From contig NZ_JAMTCS010000001.1 in NCBI RefSeq assembly GCF_024171955.1, forward strand, positions 124,001 to 188,000: a stretch of 64,000 nucleotides of DNA, written 5' to 3'. The notes under the pieces were generated by a model that saw only the letters and a program-made list of their open reading frames with translations, ran no database searches and was not told the origin of the DNA. Numbering within the stretch: position 1 is the first letter of the stretch; each line of letters opens with the position of its first letter. Source of the DNA: Promicromonospora thailandica (GTDB taxonomy: Bacteria > Actinomycetota > Actinomycetes > Actinomycetales > Cellulomonadaceae). Below, in pieces: positions 48,330 to 56,585 of the stretch. Position numbers and translations under genes: made by a program.

Positions 48330-50570
48330 TCAGTCCTCGTTGAGGACCGTGACCAGGGACCGCAGCCGGGCGTTGCTGAACAGGTCCTCCAGCAGCACGA
48401 CGGCACCCGCCGAGTCCGCCAGCGGCACCTTCCAGTTCGGGTACTCGGTGTCGGTCCCGGGCTGGTTCTGGGCGCGGCGCTCGCCCACCGCGTCGGTCAG
48501 GTAGACGCCGACGAGTGCGGACGGTGTGTCCTTGAGGTACCGGTGCAGGCCCTCGACGAGCTCGCGCTCCGACGGGTCGAACGTCGTCAGGCCGCGGCGG
48601 GACAGCGCCTCGACCAGCGACTCGCGCTCGGCACGCGCCCGGCCCCGCAGCACCGTGGCGTCCTCCGTGAGCAGCCCGAGCCGCTCGCGCAGGTCCACGT
48701 GCTCGCCCGCGAGGTAGCCGGCCGTGGGCGGCAGGTCGTGCGTCGTCACGGTGGCCAGGGCCGCGCTGCGGTAGGCCTCCGGCTCGATGGGCACGCCCTT
48801 GGCGTCGCGCTCGAAGAGCAGCACGGACGTACCCAGGATGCCCCGCTCGGCGAGGTAGTCACGGATCCAGGGCTCGAACGTGCCCAGATCCTCCCCGACG
48901 ATCACCACGCCGGCACGCTGCGCCTCCAGGCACAGGATGCCGATCAGCGCCTCGTGGTCGTAGCTCACGTAGGCGCCGGCCGACGCGCGGGCCCCGCCGG
49001 GGATCCACCACAGCCGGAACAGCCCCAGCACGTGGTCGATGCGCAGCGCGCCGCAGTGCCGCAGGGCGGTGCGCAGCAGGTCGCGGTAGGGCCCGTAGCC
49101 GGCCTTGGCCAGCGCCCGCGGGTGCCACGGCGGCTGGGACCAGTTCTGGCCCTGCTGGTTGTACATGTCCGGCGGGGCGCCCACGGACACGCCGCGGGCG
49201 AGCGCCGCGGCGTCGGCCCAGGCGTCGGCACCGTCGGCCGACGAGCCGACGGCGAGGTCCTTGAGCACGCCCAGCCGCATCCCGGCGTCGAGCCCGGCGC
49301 GGTGCGCGGACCGCAGCTGCTCGTCGGCCACCCACTGCAGCCAGCAGTAGAACTGGACCCGCTCGGACCGGGCGTTGCGCAGCGTCGCCACGCCGGGCGA
49401 CGTCGGGTCGGCGAGCTCCGGCGGCCAGTCGCGGCCGTCCAGGTGCTCCGTGATGGCGCACCACGTGGCGAAGTCGATGAGCCCCTTGCCCTGCGCCAGC
49501 ACGTACTCGTCGAACGCGGTCTGGCGGGCCGCCGAGCGGGGCGCGGTGTACACGACCTCCAGCGCCGCCTTCTTGGCCTCCCAGACGGCGTCGCGGTCGA
49601 TCGGCCCGGCGTCCTCGGACAGCTCGCGCACGGGTTCGGCGGCCCACTCCACGAGCGACCGGTCCGCCGCCGAGAGGTACGCCGTCTCGCGGATGTCCTC
49701 GACCCGGATGTACAGCGGGGACATGAACCGGCGCGACGTCGGCAGGTACGGGCTCGGCGTCAGCGGGGTCACCGGCTCGGTGGCGTGCAGCGGGTTGATG
49801 CCCACGAAGTCGGCGCCACCGTTGTGCGCGGTCTGCCACGCGAGGTCGCCCAGGTCGGCGAGGTCCCCGATGCCCCAGGAGTCCCGCGACCGCACCGAGT
49901 AGAGCTGGACCATGAAGCCCCAGGCCTGCTTGCGGGTGATCTTCTCGGGCAGCTCCAGGCGCCGGGGCGTCACCACGAGCTGGGTCTGCGCCGTCTGGCC
50001 GCCCGACTCCGCGTGCAGCGTGTGCCAGCCGAGCGGCAGGTCGTCGGGCACGACGAACGTCGCGCGGCCCACCTTGCGGCTGTCCACGGTGCGCGGCTCG
50101 GTGTGCACGTCGGCCTGGCGCAGCGGGATCCGGGCGCCCTTGACGGTCGCGAACGAGCCGGTCGCGGTGCCCTGCTGCGGCGCCGTCACGCGCCACGGGG
50201 TGGCGCTGGCGGGCATGACCGGCGTCTCGGACAGCTCGAGCTCCACCCAGACGGACACGTCCGCGCCGTCGGCCACGTGCACCGGCACCTGGACCTCGGT
50301 GCCCTCGCGCAGGACGACGGCGGGGGGCAGCATGCTGCGCCACGCGTCGTCCCGGCTGCGCTCCAGGCTCGCGACGACGGCGGCGGGCGTCGACGCCGGG
50401 ACGTCGAGCGCCTCGAGCACCGCGACGATCGTCGAGGCGCTGACCTGCTGCAGGTTGCCGTCGTGGTCCGTGTACTCGCACTGGACGCCGTGAGCGGCCG
50501 CCAGCTCGGCGAGCTCCGGCGGCACGGTGGAGCCCTCGGGCGTGGGCTCTTTCATCGGTTCGTCGGTCAC
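48330..50570 (-). CDS. malQ: 4-alpha-glucanotransferase (amylomaltase)
   Basis: A 746-residue GH77 enzyme that transfers glucan segments in maltodextrin/glycogen metabolism. The catalytic nucleophile lies in ALRIDHVLGLFRLWWIP (Asp), the acid/base in VIVGEDLGTFEPWI (Glu) and the stabiliser in TVTTHDLPPTAGY (Asp). The extra N-terminal 170 residues form a beta-domain usual in actinobacterial MalQ. I prefer the GTG at 50570 (AGGA 9 bases upstream); ATGs at 50588/50591 and 50555 are alternatives. Confidence 0.93.
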   Translation of the reverse strand: MTDEPMKEPTPEGSTVPPELAELAAAHGVQCEYTDHDGNLQQVSASTIVAVLEALDVPASTPAAVVASLERSRDDAWRSMLPPAVVLREGTEVQVPVHVADGADVSVWVELELSETPVMPASATPWRVTAPQQGTATGSFATVKGARIPLRQADVHTEPRTVDSRKVGRATFVVPDDLPLGWHTLHAESGGQTAQTQLVVTPRRLELPEKITRKQAWGFMVQLYSVRSRDSWGIGDLADLGDLAWQTAHNGGADFVGINPLHATEPVTPLTPSPYLPTSRRFMSPLYIRVEDIRETAYLSAADRSLVEWAAEPVRELSEDAGPIDRDAVWEAKKAALEVVYTAPRSAARQTAFDEYVLAQGKGLIDFATWCAITEHLDGRDWPPELADPTSPGVATLRNARSERVQFYCWLQWVADEQLRSAHRAGLDAGMRLGVLKDLAVGSSADGADAWADAAALARGVSVGAPPDMYNQQGQNWSQPPWHPRALAKAGYGPYRDLLRTALRHCGALRIDHVLGLFRLWWIPGGARASAGAYVSYDHEALIGILCLEAQRAGVVIVGEDLGTFEPWIRDYLAERGILGTSVLLFERDAKGVPIEPEAYRSAALATVTTHDLPPTAGYLAGEHVDLRERLGLLTEDATVLRGRARAERESLVEALSRRGLTTFDPSERELVEGLHRYLKDTPSALVGVYLTDAVGERRAQNQPGTDTEYPNWKVPLADSAGAVVLLEDLFSNARLRSLVTVLNED

Positions 50571-50643
50571 AAGGAAAGATCCTGCCATCAACCGGCGCCC
50601 ACCGGGCGTAAGGCGGGCGTGTCCGACGAATTGACGGACGCTG

Positions 50644-51666
50644 TCAGCTCACCCCGGGCGTGTCCCCGACGGCGTGCTCCTCGGTGGGCGTCGGTGCCGA
50701 GCGTGCCACGATCCCGGCGCTGAGCAGCTCGGCGTGGGCCGCGACGCGCAGCGACCGGGCGACGGCCCACTGCTGGGCCGGCCGCACCTGGGCGTGCAGC
50801 GTGAAGGTGAGGCCCGCCCCGTCGACGGCGTCGACGCCGCGCACCGACGGCGTCTCCAGCAGGTGCTGCGCCAGCTCCGGGTCGTCCTTGATCCGGTCGG
50901 CGGCCCGCCCGAGCGCCGCGCGGACGGCGTCGACGTCGGTGCCGAGCGGAACCTGCACGGAGGCCACGGCGCGGCTCCACTCCTGGGTGCGGTTGCCCGC
51001 ACGCAGGATCTCGCCGTTGCGGACGTACCAGAGCGTGCCGTCGAACGCACGCACCTGGGTGAGGCGCAGCCCCATCGCCTCGACGGTGCCGATCACGCCG
51101 CCGCCGAGGTCGACGTTGTCGCCGACGCCGAACTGGTCCTCGATGAGCAGGAAGATGCCGGAGATGAAGTCCTTGACGAGGGTCTGCGCGCCGAAACCGA
51201 TGGCGACGCCCGCGACCCCGGCCGTGGCGATCAGCGGCGCGATGTTCATGCCGATGACCTGCAGGATCCACAGCACCATGACGGTGCCGATCACGACGTT
51301 GATCGTCGAGTTGAGCACCGAGCCGACGGTCCGGGCCCGCTGGGCGCGCCGCTCGGCGGCGCGCGGGTTGGCGGCCACCAGGGCGTCGGCCAGGGCCTGC
51401 GGCGTCATCAGCACGTTCTTGCGCCGCCGCTTGGCGCCCGGCACGTCGATCCCGGGAGCGCCCACCGGGTCGGCCTGCTCGACCACGGCCCGCGGCTTCT
51501 GCCCGGCGGCGATGCCCTCGGCGAGCGCGGTCACGACACGGCGCAGCACGCCGATCGCGATGGTGCCGAACAGCAGGATCAGGATGATCGTCAGCGGCTT
51601 GTCCAGGAACCAGGCCCAGAAGTCCTCGGCACTGTCGAACACGGAGGCGGCAAGAGACTCGAACAC
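50644..51666 (-). CDS. MscS-family mechanosensitive channel
   Basis: A 340-residue channel with an N-terminal helix ([19 protein letters not shown]), a second ([20 protein letters not shown]) and the pore-lining helix [23 protein letters not shown], which carries the Gly/Ala packing of TM3. The beta domain follows ([20 protein letters not shown]). The long basic linker (about 55-105, GAKRRRKN) before TM2 is an elaboration seen in actinobacterial YkuT-like channels. It relieves hypo-osmotic stress. ATG at 51666. Confidence 0.92.
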   Translation of the reverse strand: MFESLAASVFDSAEDFWAWFLDKPLTIILILLFGTIAIGVLRRVVTALAEGIAAGQKPRAVVEQADPVGAPGIDVPGAKRRRKNVLMTPQALADALVAANPRAAERRAQRARTVGSVLNSTINVVIGTVMVLWILQVIGMNIAPLIATAGVAGVAIGFGAQTLVKDFISGIFLLIEDQFGVGDNVDLGGGVIGTVEAMGLRLTQVRAFDGTLWYVRNGEILRAGNRTQEWSRAVASVQVPLGTDVDAVRAALGRAADRIKDDPELAQHLLETPSVRGVDAVDGAGLTFTLHAQVRPAQQWAVARSLRVAAHAELLSAGIVARSAPTPTEEHAVGDTPGVS

Positions 51667-51803
51667 GGCCCCAACCTACCGGGGCGCGCGCCCGGGTCCG
51701 GCCTGGTCGTGCGAGGTACGAGCGACTCCCGCGCGACCTTCACAGGCCGTTCGCGTCGCGGTCTCCGGCACACGGGGCCGGGCCGCGACGCGAGCGGCGT
51801 GCC

Positions 51804-52037
51804 TCACACCCTGAGCGTGTCGAGCTCCGCCGCGAGGTTGTCCGCCTCGGGCCCGACGATCACCTGGACCACGCGGCCGGACCGGACCACGCCGAACGCT
51901 CCGGACGACTTCAGCCCCGGCTCGTCCACGAGGGCGGGGTCGCTCACCTCGACCCGGAGCCGAGTGATGCACGGCTCCAGCTCGACGACGTTGGACGTCC
52001 CCCCGAGTGCCGCGAGGATCTGGTCAGCCTTGGACAT
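51804..52037 (-). CDS. Stand-alone PTS EIIB domain (glucose family)
   Basis: A 77-residue single-domain EIIB. Cys23 in [13 protein letters not shown] is the phosphorylated cysteine of the glucose/N-acetylglucosamine family, and [20 protein letters not shown] is the family ending. It would pass phosphate from EIIA to sugar on an EIIC permease. No EIIC or EIIA gene is in the window, so the partner (perhaps a PtsC2-like N-acetylglucosamine permease, as in Streptomyces) lies elsewhere. ATG at 52037. Confidence 0.9.
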   Translation of the reverse strand: MSKADQILAALGGTSNVVELEPCITRLRVEVSDPALVDEPGLKSSGAFGVVRSGRVVQVIVGPEADNLAAELDTLRV

Positions 52038-52202
52038 GTCTCCACTCCCACCGTGCGTCGCTGCAGGTCTTCGACCAGCCTATCGGCACAGGCAAGCCTT
52101 CTGCCGGACCGGCGCACGATCGGCCCCGCCGGGTGTCGTCTCGCTCACACGCGGGCGTGGTCCGGCGCGACCGGCGACGGGGTGTCACCGGCGGGTGGCA
52201 GG

Positions 52203-52595
52203 ATGACTGGCGTGACAGAGGAATCCTTCTTCGACGCGGTCGGCGGGCACGACACGTTCGTGCGCCTGGTCGACGCGTTCTACGACGGCGTGGCGGACGA
52301 CCCGGTGCTGCGCCCCATGTACCCCGAGGAGGACCTGGGGCCCGCCAAGGAGCGCCTCACGCTCTTCCTGGAGCAGTACTGGGGCGGCCCCACCACCTAC
52401 TCCCAGCAGCGTGGCCACCCCCGGCTGCGGATGCGCCACGCCCCGTTCAAGGTGAACCCGGACGCCCGCGACCGCTGGCTCGCGCACATGCGCACCGCCG
52501 TGGACTCCCTGGGGCTCGCCCCGATCCACGAGTCGCAGCTGTGGGACTACCTGGAGCGCGCGGCGTTCAGCATGATCAACACGTTCGAAGACTGA
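52203..52595 (+). CDS. glbO: Group II truncated haemoglobin
   Basis: A 130-residue trHbII. Core: [46 protein letters not shown], and the distinctive end of the E-F region [15 protein letters not shown] with proximal His in MRHAPF. Trp in [11 protein letters not shown] fits TrpG8 of this group. Group II globins bind oxygen very tightly and are thought to handle oxygen, NO or redox stress. ATG at 52203; a GTG at 52212 with AGGA upstream is an equally good start. Confidence 0.92.
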   Translation: MTGVTEESFFDAVGGHDTFVRLVDAFYDGVADDPVLRPMYPEEDLGPAKERLTLFLEQYWGGPTTYSQQRGHPRLRMRHAPFKVNPDARDRWLAHMRTAVDSLGLAPIHESQLWDYLERAAFSMINTFED

Positions 52596-52628
52596 GCAGC
52601 ACCACCGGCACCGAAGGAGACGCCCCCT

Positions 52629-53579
52629 GTGGACGCCACCACCCCCCACCCCGGCGAGACGCCGGACGACCAGCCCGACGCCCTCGACCGCCTGCTGCAG
52701 GTGCTCGAGCTGCGGCACCTGGAGGGCTGGGGCCCGCGCGGCGAGGAGGACGTGCTGCGCGGCACCAGCGTGCCCGGCCCGGCCGACCGCGCATACGGCG
52801 GGCAGGTGCTCGCGCAGGCCATCCTGGCGGCGGACCGCACCGTGCCGGAGGGCCGGCTGATCCACTCGCTGCACGGCTACTTCCTGCGCGAGGGGCGCCT
52901 GGAGGAGCCGATCGACTTCGCGGTCGAGCGGCTGCGTGACGGGCGCTCGTTCAGCGCACGCCGCACCCACGCCATCCAGTTCGGCAAGCCGATCCTGTCG
53001 ATGATCGCCTCCTTCCAGGAGGACCAGCCCAGCTACGAGCACCACATGCCGATGCCGCGCGACGTGCCCCCGCCGGACGCGGTGCGCTCCGCGTTCGACG
53101 AGCTCGCGGACCTGCCGCCGGGTGCCGACGTCCGGGCCCGGTTCTGGTCCGACTCCGCGTTCGAGCTGCGGCACGTGGGGGGCTCGCTCTACCTGCACCC
53201 GGACGCCGCGGTGGCGGCGGGGACACGCCCGCCCGCCACCCAGATGGTCTGGATGCGCACGCGCCGCCCCCTGGGCATCAAGGAGCAGTCGATGCACCGC
53301 GCCCTGCTCGCGTTCGCGTGCGACCAGCTCATGCTCGAGCCCGCCCTGCGCGCGGCCGGCAAGTCGTGGCAGGAGGTGGGCGCCACGGTGCCCATGGCCA
53401 GCCTCGACCACGGCATGTGGTGGCACCGCGACGTCCAGGTGGACGAGTGGATGCTGTTCGTCCAGACGTCGCCCACGGCCCAGGGCGGGCGCGCCCTGGG
53501 CACCGCCGCGGTCTACACGCAGGACGGCGCCCTGGTCGCCACGGCGGGCCAGGAGGGCATGATCCGCCTCCCGGCCTGA
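52629..53579 (+). CDS. tesB: Acyl-CoA thioesterase II (TesB)
   Basis: A 316-residue double hot-dog thioesterase that hydrolyses medium/long acyl-CoA. Conserved: RAYGGQVLAQAILAADRTVP, HSLHGYFLREG, FSARRTHAIQFGKPI in the first half and ASLDHGMWWHRDVQVDEWML in the second, including the Asp-His site typical of TesB. It starts at a GTG (52629) 33 bp after the globin gene, probably cotranscribed with it. Confidence 0.92.
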   Translation: MDATTPHPGETPDDQPDALDRLLQVLELRHLEGWGPRGEEDVLRGTSVPGPADRAYGGQVLAQAILAADRTVPEGRLIHSLHGYFLREGRLEEPIDFAVERLRDGRSFSARRTHAIQFGKPILSMIASFQEDQPSYEHHMPMPRDVPPPDAVRSAFDELADLPPGADVRARFWSDSAFELRHVGGSLYLHPDAAVAAGTRPPATQMVWMRTRRPLGIKEQSMHRALLAFACDQLMLEPALRAAGKSWQEVGATVPMASLDHGMWWHRDVQVDEWMLFVQTSPTAQGGRALGTAAVYTQDGALVATAGQEGMIRLPA

Positions 53580-53630
53580 GCCGAGCGAGCCCACCGGACC
53601 GGCCCGCCCTGTCGCCCCGGCCCGGCAGGC

Positions 53631-54284
53631 TCAGGCCCCGAGCTCCGCGAGGCGGTCCCGGGCCGCCTGCGCGGCGCGCCGGACCGCCTCGACCTCGTGC
53701 GGCACCGCGCCCACCTCGACCCGGAGCTCCAGGGCGCGCTCGAACAGCGCGAGGGCCTCACCGAGGTAGGGGCGGGCCTGGTCGGCGTGCACCTCGAGCG
53801 CCTGCTCGTACCGGCACCGGCCCCAGTCGTGCAGGGTGCGGTACTCCAGGCGCCGCGCGCGCTCGACGCTCGCGGTGTGCTCCCCGTGGTAGCGCGTCGC
53901 CTCCAGGGCCAGCCCGAACAGCAGGTCGGCCTCCGCGAACCGGTGCCGCCACTGCAGCACGTGGGCGAGCCGCAGCAGCGGGGCGACCGCCCCGAGCGGC
54001 ACCTCGTCGGCGTTCGCGTGGGCGGCGGCCGTGTCGTCCGCGGGGCCGCCGGCCAGGTTCACGGCGTGCCAGCCGAGACGCTCCGCCTCCGCGAGGTGCT
54101 CCTCCGGTTCGTCCGCCTCCGGGGCGAGCACCCGCAGGAGCGGCACCTGGACGGCCAGCACGTCGGGGTCGTCGCCCGACGGCCGACCGGCCAGCTCGTC
54201 GAGATAGGCCCGGGCGGCCGGGACGTCGTCGAACACCTCGTGGAGCGAGACCGGGTCGACGTAGTGCGCAGGCAGTTCCACCAT
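53631..54284 (-). CDS. TPR-like hypothetical protein
   Basis: A 217-residue soluble, largely helical protein. From about residue 60 the text is repetitive helix pairs (EEHLAEAERLGWHAVNLAGG, LRLAHVLQWRHRFAEADLLF, LEYRTLHDWGRCRYEQALEV, GEALALFERALELRVEVGAV) of tetratricopeptide character. Similar proteins in Micrococcales are annotated only as TPR or hypothetical. It likely mediates protein contacts. GGAGG directly precedes the ATG at 54284. An inverted repeat lies just upstream. Confidence 0.7.
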   Translation of the reverse strand: MVELPAHYVDPVSLHEVFDDVPAARAYLDELAGRPSGDDPDVLAVQVPLLRVLAPEADEPEEHLAEAERLGWHAVNLAGGPADDTAAAHANADEVPLGAVAPLLRLAHVLQWRHRFAEADLLFGLALEATRYHGEHTASVERARRLEYRTLHDWGRCRYEQALEVHADQARPYLGEALALFERALELRVEVGAVPHEVEAVRRAAQAARDRLAELGA

Positions 54285-54290
54285 TCCTCC

Positions 54291-54330
54291 GTGTCCGAAT
54301 CAAGACGGATGAAACTACCAATTCGGACAC
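54291..54330 (-). promoter_or_regulatory. Spaced inverted repeat before the TPR-like gene
   Basis: GTGTCCGAAT (54291-54300) and ATTCGGACAC (54321-54330) are perfect 10-bp arms with a 20-bp spacer. The repeat lies 6 bp before the start codon and could be an operator or an mRNA stem near the ribosome site. Confidence 0.4.
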
Positions 54331-54355
54331 ACGGAAACCACTCGCCCCCGTGGGG

Positions 54356-54856
54356 TCAGCCGCGGTGGCGGAACGTGATGGGTTCCTCCTCGAACTCCTT
54401 CCACGCCAGCCGCTCGGCCTCCGTGAGACGCCGGGGGTGGTTGGTCGCGGCGTCGACGAACACCAGCGTCGTGGTCGCGCGGGCGTACGGCTCCCCGCCC
54501 GACGTCGGGCCGGTGCGCGGCATGCTCGCGGCGCCGTCGTGCACCTCGTAGCAGACCTCCGCGCTGGCCCCGCCGATCCGGCCCAGCCACATCTCGACCC
54601 GCACCGGCGTGCGGGTGAACAGCAGCGGGCGCAGGTACTCGATGCGCTGGCCGGCCACGAGGGTGTGCGAGTCGGCACCGGGCCCGGTGGGCACCACCGC
54701 CGTCGGCCAGCCCTCGCCCTCCGGCGCCTCGGGGTGCTGCCAGAACGCGGTGATGCGGGCGTCCTCCAGGAGGCGGAACATCGCGACGTTGTTGACGTGC
54801 GCGTAGGCGTCCAGGTCGGACCAGCGCAGCGTGACGGGGACGTGCAGACGTGTCAT
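54356..54856 (-). CDS. 4-hydroxybenzoyl-CoA-type (hot-dog) acyl-CoA thioesterase
   Basis: A 166-residue single hot-dog protein. VTLRWSDLDAYAHVNNVAMF is the 4HBT active-site signature (Asp in DLDAYAHVNN), followed by LLEDARITAFW and the beta strands QRIEYLRPLLF / VRVEMWLGRIG. Similar to YbgC/FadM-type thioesterases; the preferred acyl-CoA is unknown. Two thioesterases within 2 kb suggest linked acyl-CoA housekeeping, although the strands differ. ATG at 54856. Confidence 0.88.
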   Translation of the reverse strand: MTRLHVPVTLRWSDLDAYAHVNNVAMFRLLEDARITAFWQHPEAPEGEGWPTAVVPTGPGADSHTLVAGQRIEYLRPLLFTRTPVRVEMWLGRIGGASAEVCYEVHDGAASMPRTGPTSGGEPYARATTTLVFVDAATNHPRRLTEAERLAWKEFEEEPITFRHRG

Positions 54857-54899
54857 GCGACCATCCTCCCCCGCCGGCCCGCGTGCTCGGCCCGCGTGC

Positions 54900-56585
54900 T
54901 CAGCTCGCCGCGATCGTCGCGGCCGTGCGGCAGCTCGCGAGCCGGCCGAGCTCGTCGCCCACGGGGTCGCGCACCAGCCGGTCCGCCACCGCGGAGACCG
55001 ACTGCCGCAGGCGACGTCGCGCCACCATCGCGCGCCGCCGGGCGCCGAGCGCCGCGAACGCGCGGCAGACCAGCGCGGTCAGCACGCCGAGCAGCGCGCC
55101 GCCGAGCACCATCAGGGTGGGCCACGGGATCCGGAAGGGGTCGACGTCGAGACCCCCACCTGGCTCGGGCGCTCCCGGGAAGACGACGCCGTCGCCGGAC
55201 CACGTCGGTAGCGTCACCACCGGGGTGGGCGGCGCGGGGAGCTGCAGGTAGGAGAAGCCGAACAGCACCAGCAGCCAGAGCAGGCCCGCGGCCAGCACCA
55301 GCAGCAGGGCCCACTGCAGCACATCGACGGCCGACCACCACAGCGGACGCCGGGCGGCCTCGACGCGGGTCGCGGCGACCGCCTGGTCGAGCGCGTCGGG
55401 CAGCTCGTCGATGCCCGCCTGCCCGCGCGTCCGCGCGGCCAGGACCCACGGGTCCGCGGCGCCGCGCGTCACGTCCTCGACGTAGCGCCGCACGGCCGAG
55501 GCCGCGGCCGAGCGCACCGCGGGGCGCGCCGTCGGGAGCGACGTGCGCAGCAGGTCCTCGCGGCCCGACGGTGCCCGGTGCTCCCGGTCCGCCGACCGCA
55601 GCCCGAGCCGGCGCAGCGGGTCCTTGCGCAGCCGCCCCAGCCAGCGGGTGAGCGGCCAGCCGGTCGCCGCGCGGGCGTCCCGGTTCGCCGAGGCCCGCAC
55701 CGCGTCCACCACGGTGGGCACGCCCGCGGCGGCCTCCAGGGCCGCGACCAGGTCGCCCCGGGCCTGGTTCCCCTGCCGCGACGGCGGCGGCGTGCCGCAC
55801 TCGTCCACGATCCGCAGCGCCACGGCCCGCTCGTCCACGGCGAGCCGCGCCGTCGCCGCCTCGCGCCGGGCCGCGGCCTTCGCGAGCAGGCCACGCAGGT
55901 CGTCCATGCCCTGCCCGCTCCGCGCGGACACCGCGAGCACCCGCGCGCCGTCCAGCCCGTCCTCGGCCACCAGGCGCCGCAGGTCGGCCAGCATCGCCGA
56001 CGTCTCGTCGGCCGTCAGACGGTCGGCCTGGTTCAGCGCCACGACCACCACCTCGGCACGGCCCGCGAGCGGACGCAGGAAGCCCTCGTGCAGCGCGGCG
56101 TCGGCGTACTTCTGCGGGTCCACCACCCAGACCAGCAGGTCGGCGCGCTCGACCAGCCGCTCGGCGCGCACGCGGTGCTCGGTGACCACCGAGTCGTGGT
56201 CGGGCAGGTCGAGCAGCACCAGGCCCGTCGCGCCGCCCACGGCCGCGGGACCCATCTGGTGCCGCCGCCCCACCTCCAGCCAGTCCAGGAGCGGGTCGGC
56301 CCCCTCGCCCCAGACGGCGGCCATGGCGTGCGACGTCGTCGGACGACGGACGCCCGGCTGCGCGATGTCGACGCCGGCCACCGCGTTCAGCACGGACGAC
56401 TTGCCCGAACCCGTGGCCCCGGCCAGCGCCACGACGGTGTGCTCCGCCGACAGCCCGCCCCGCTCCCGGGCCCGGTCCAGGACGGCGCGCGCCTCGTCCA
56501 GCAGCCCAGCGTCGATGCGCCCGTCCGCGGCGTCGACGGCGTCGCCGAGCGCCGCGCCGCGGGCCGCGAGGTCGAGCCGGCTCAC
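54900..56585 (-). CDS. Membrane-anchored GTPase (YfjP/Era-like, dynamin-like partner)
   Basis: A 561-residue GTPase. P-loop AGATGSGKSSVLNAVAG (about 55-70), switch/G3 LLDLPDHDSVV, G4 NQAD in VVVVALNQADRL, G5-like SARSGQG. A helical middle leads to two membrane segments at about 398-425 (VLQWALLLVLAAGLLWLLVL) and 480-500, and a basic end. Starts at a GTG whose sequence GTGA overlaps the stop of the next GTPase gene upstream, so the two are translationally coupled. Tandem dynamin-like pairs of this kind (DynA/DynB in Streptomyces) act at the division septum; this parallel is inference. Confidence 0.82.
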   Translation of the reverse strand: MSRLDLAARGAALGDAVDAADGRIDAGLLDEARAVLDRARERGGLSAEHTVVALAGATGSGKSSVLNAVAGVDIAQPGVRRPTTSHAMAAVWGEGADPLLDWLEVGRRHQMGPAAVGGATGLVLLDLPDHDSVVTEHRVRAERLVERADLLVWVVDPQKYADAALHEGFLRPLAGRAEVVVVALNQADRLTADETSAMLADLRRLVAEDGLDGARVLAVSARSGQGMDDLRGLLAKAAARREAATARLAVDERAVALRIVDECGTPPPSRQGNQARGDLVAALEAAAGVPTVVDAVRASANRDARAATGWPLTRWLGRLRKDPLRRLGLRSADREHRAPSGREDLLRTSLPTARPAVRSAAASAVRRYVEDVTRGAADPWVLAARTRGQAGIDELPDALDQAVAATRVEAARRPLWWSAVDVLQWALLLVLAAGLLWLLVLFGFSYLQLPAPPTPVVTLPTWSGDGVVFPGAPEPGGGLDVDPFRIPWPTLMVLGGALLGVLTALVCRAFAALGARRRAMVARRRLRQSVSAVADRLVRDPVGDELGRLASCRTAATIAAS

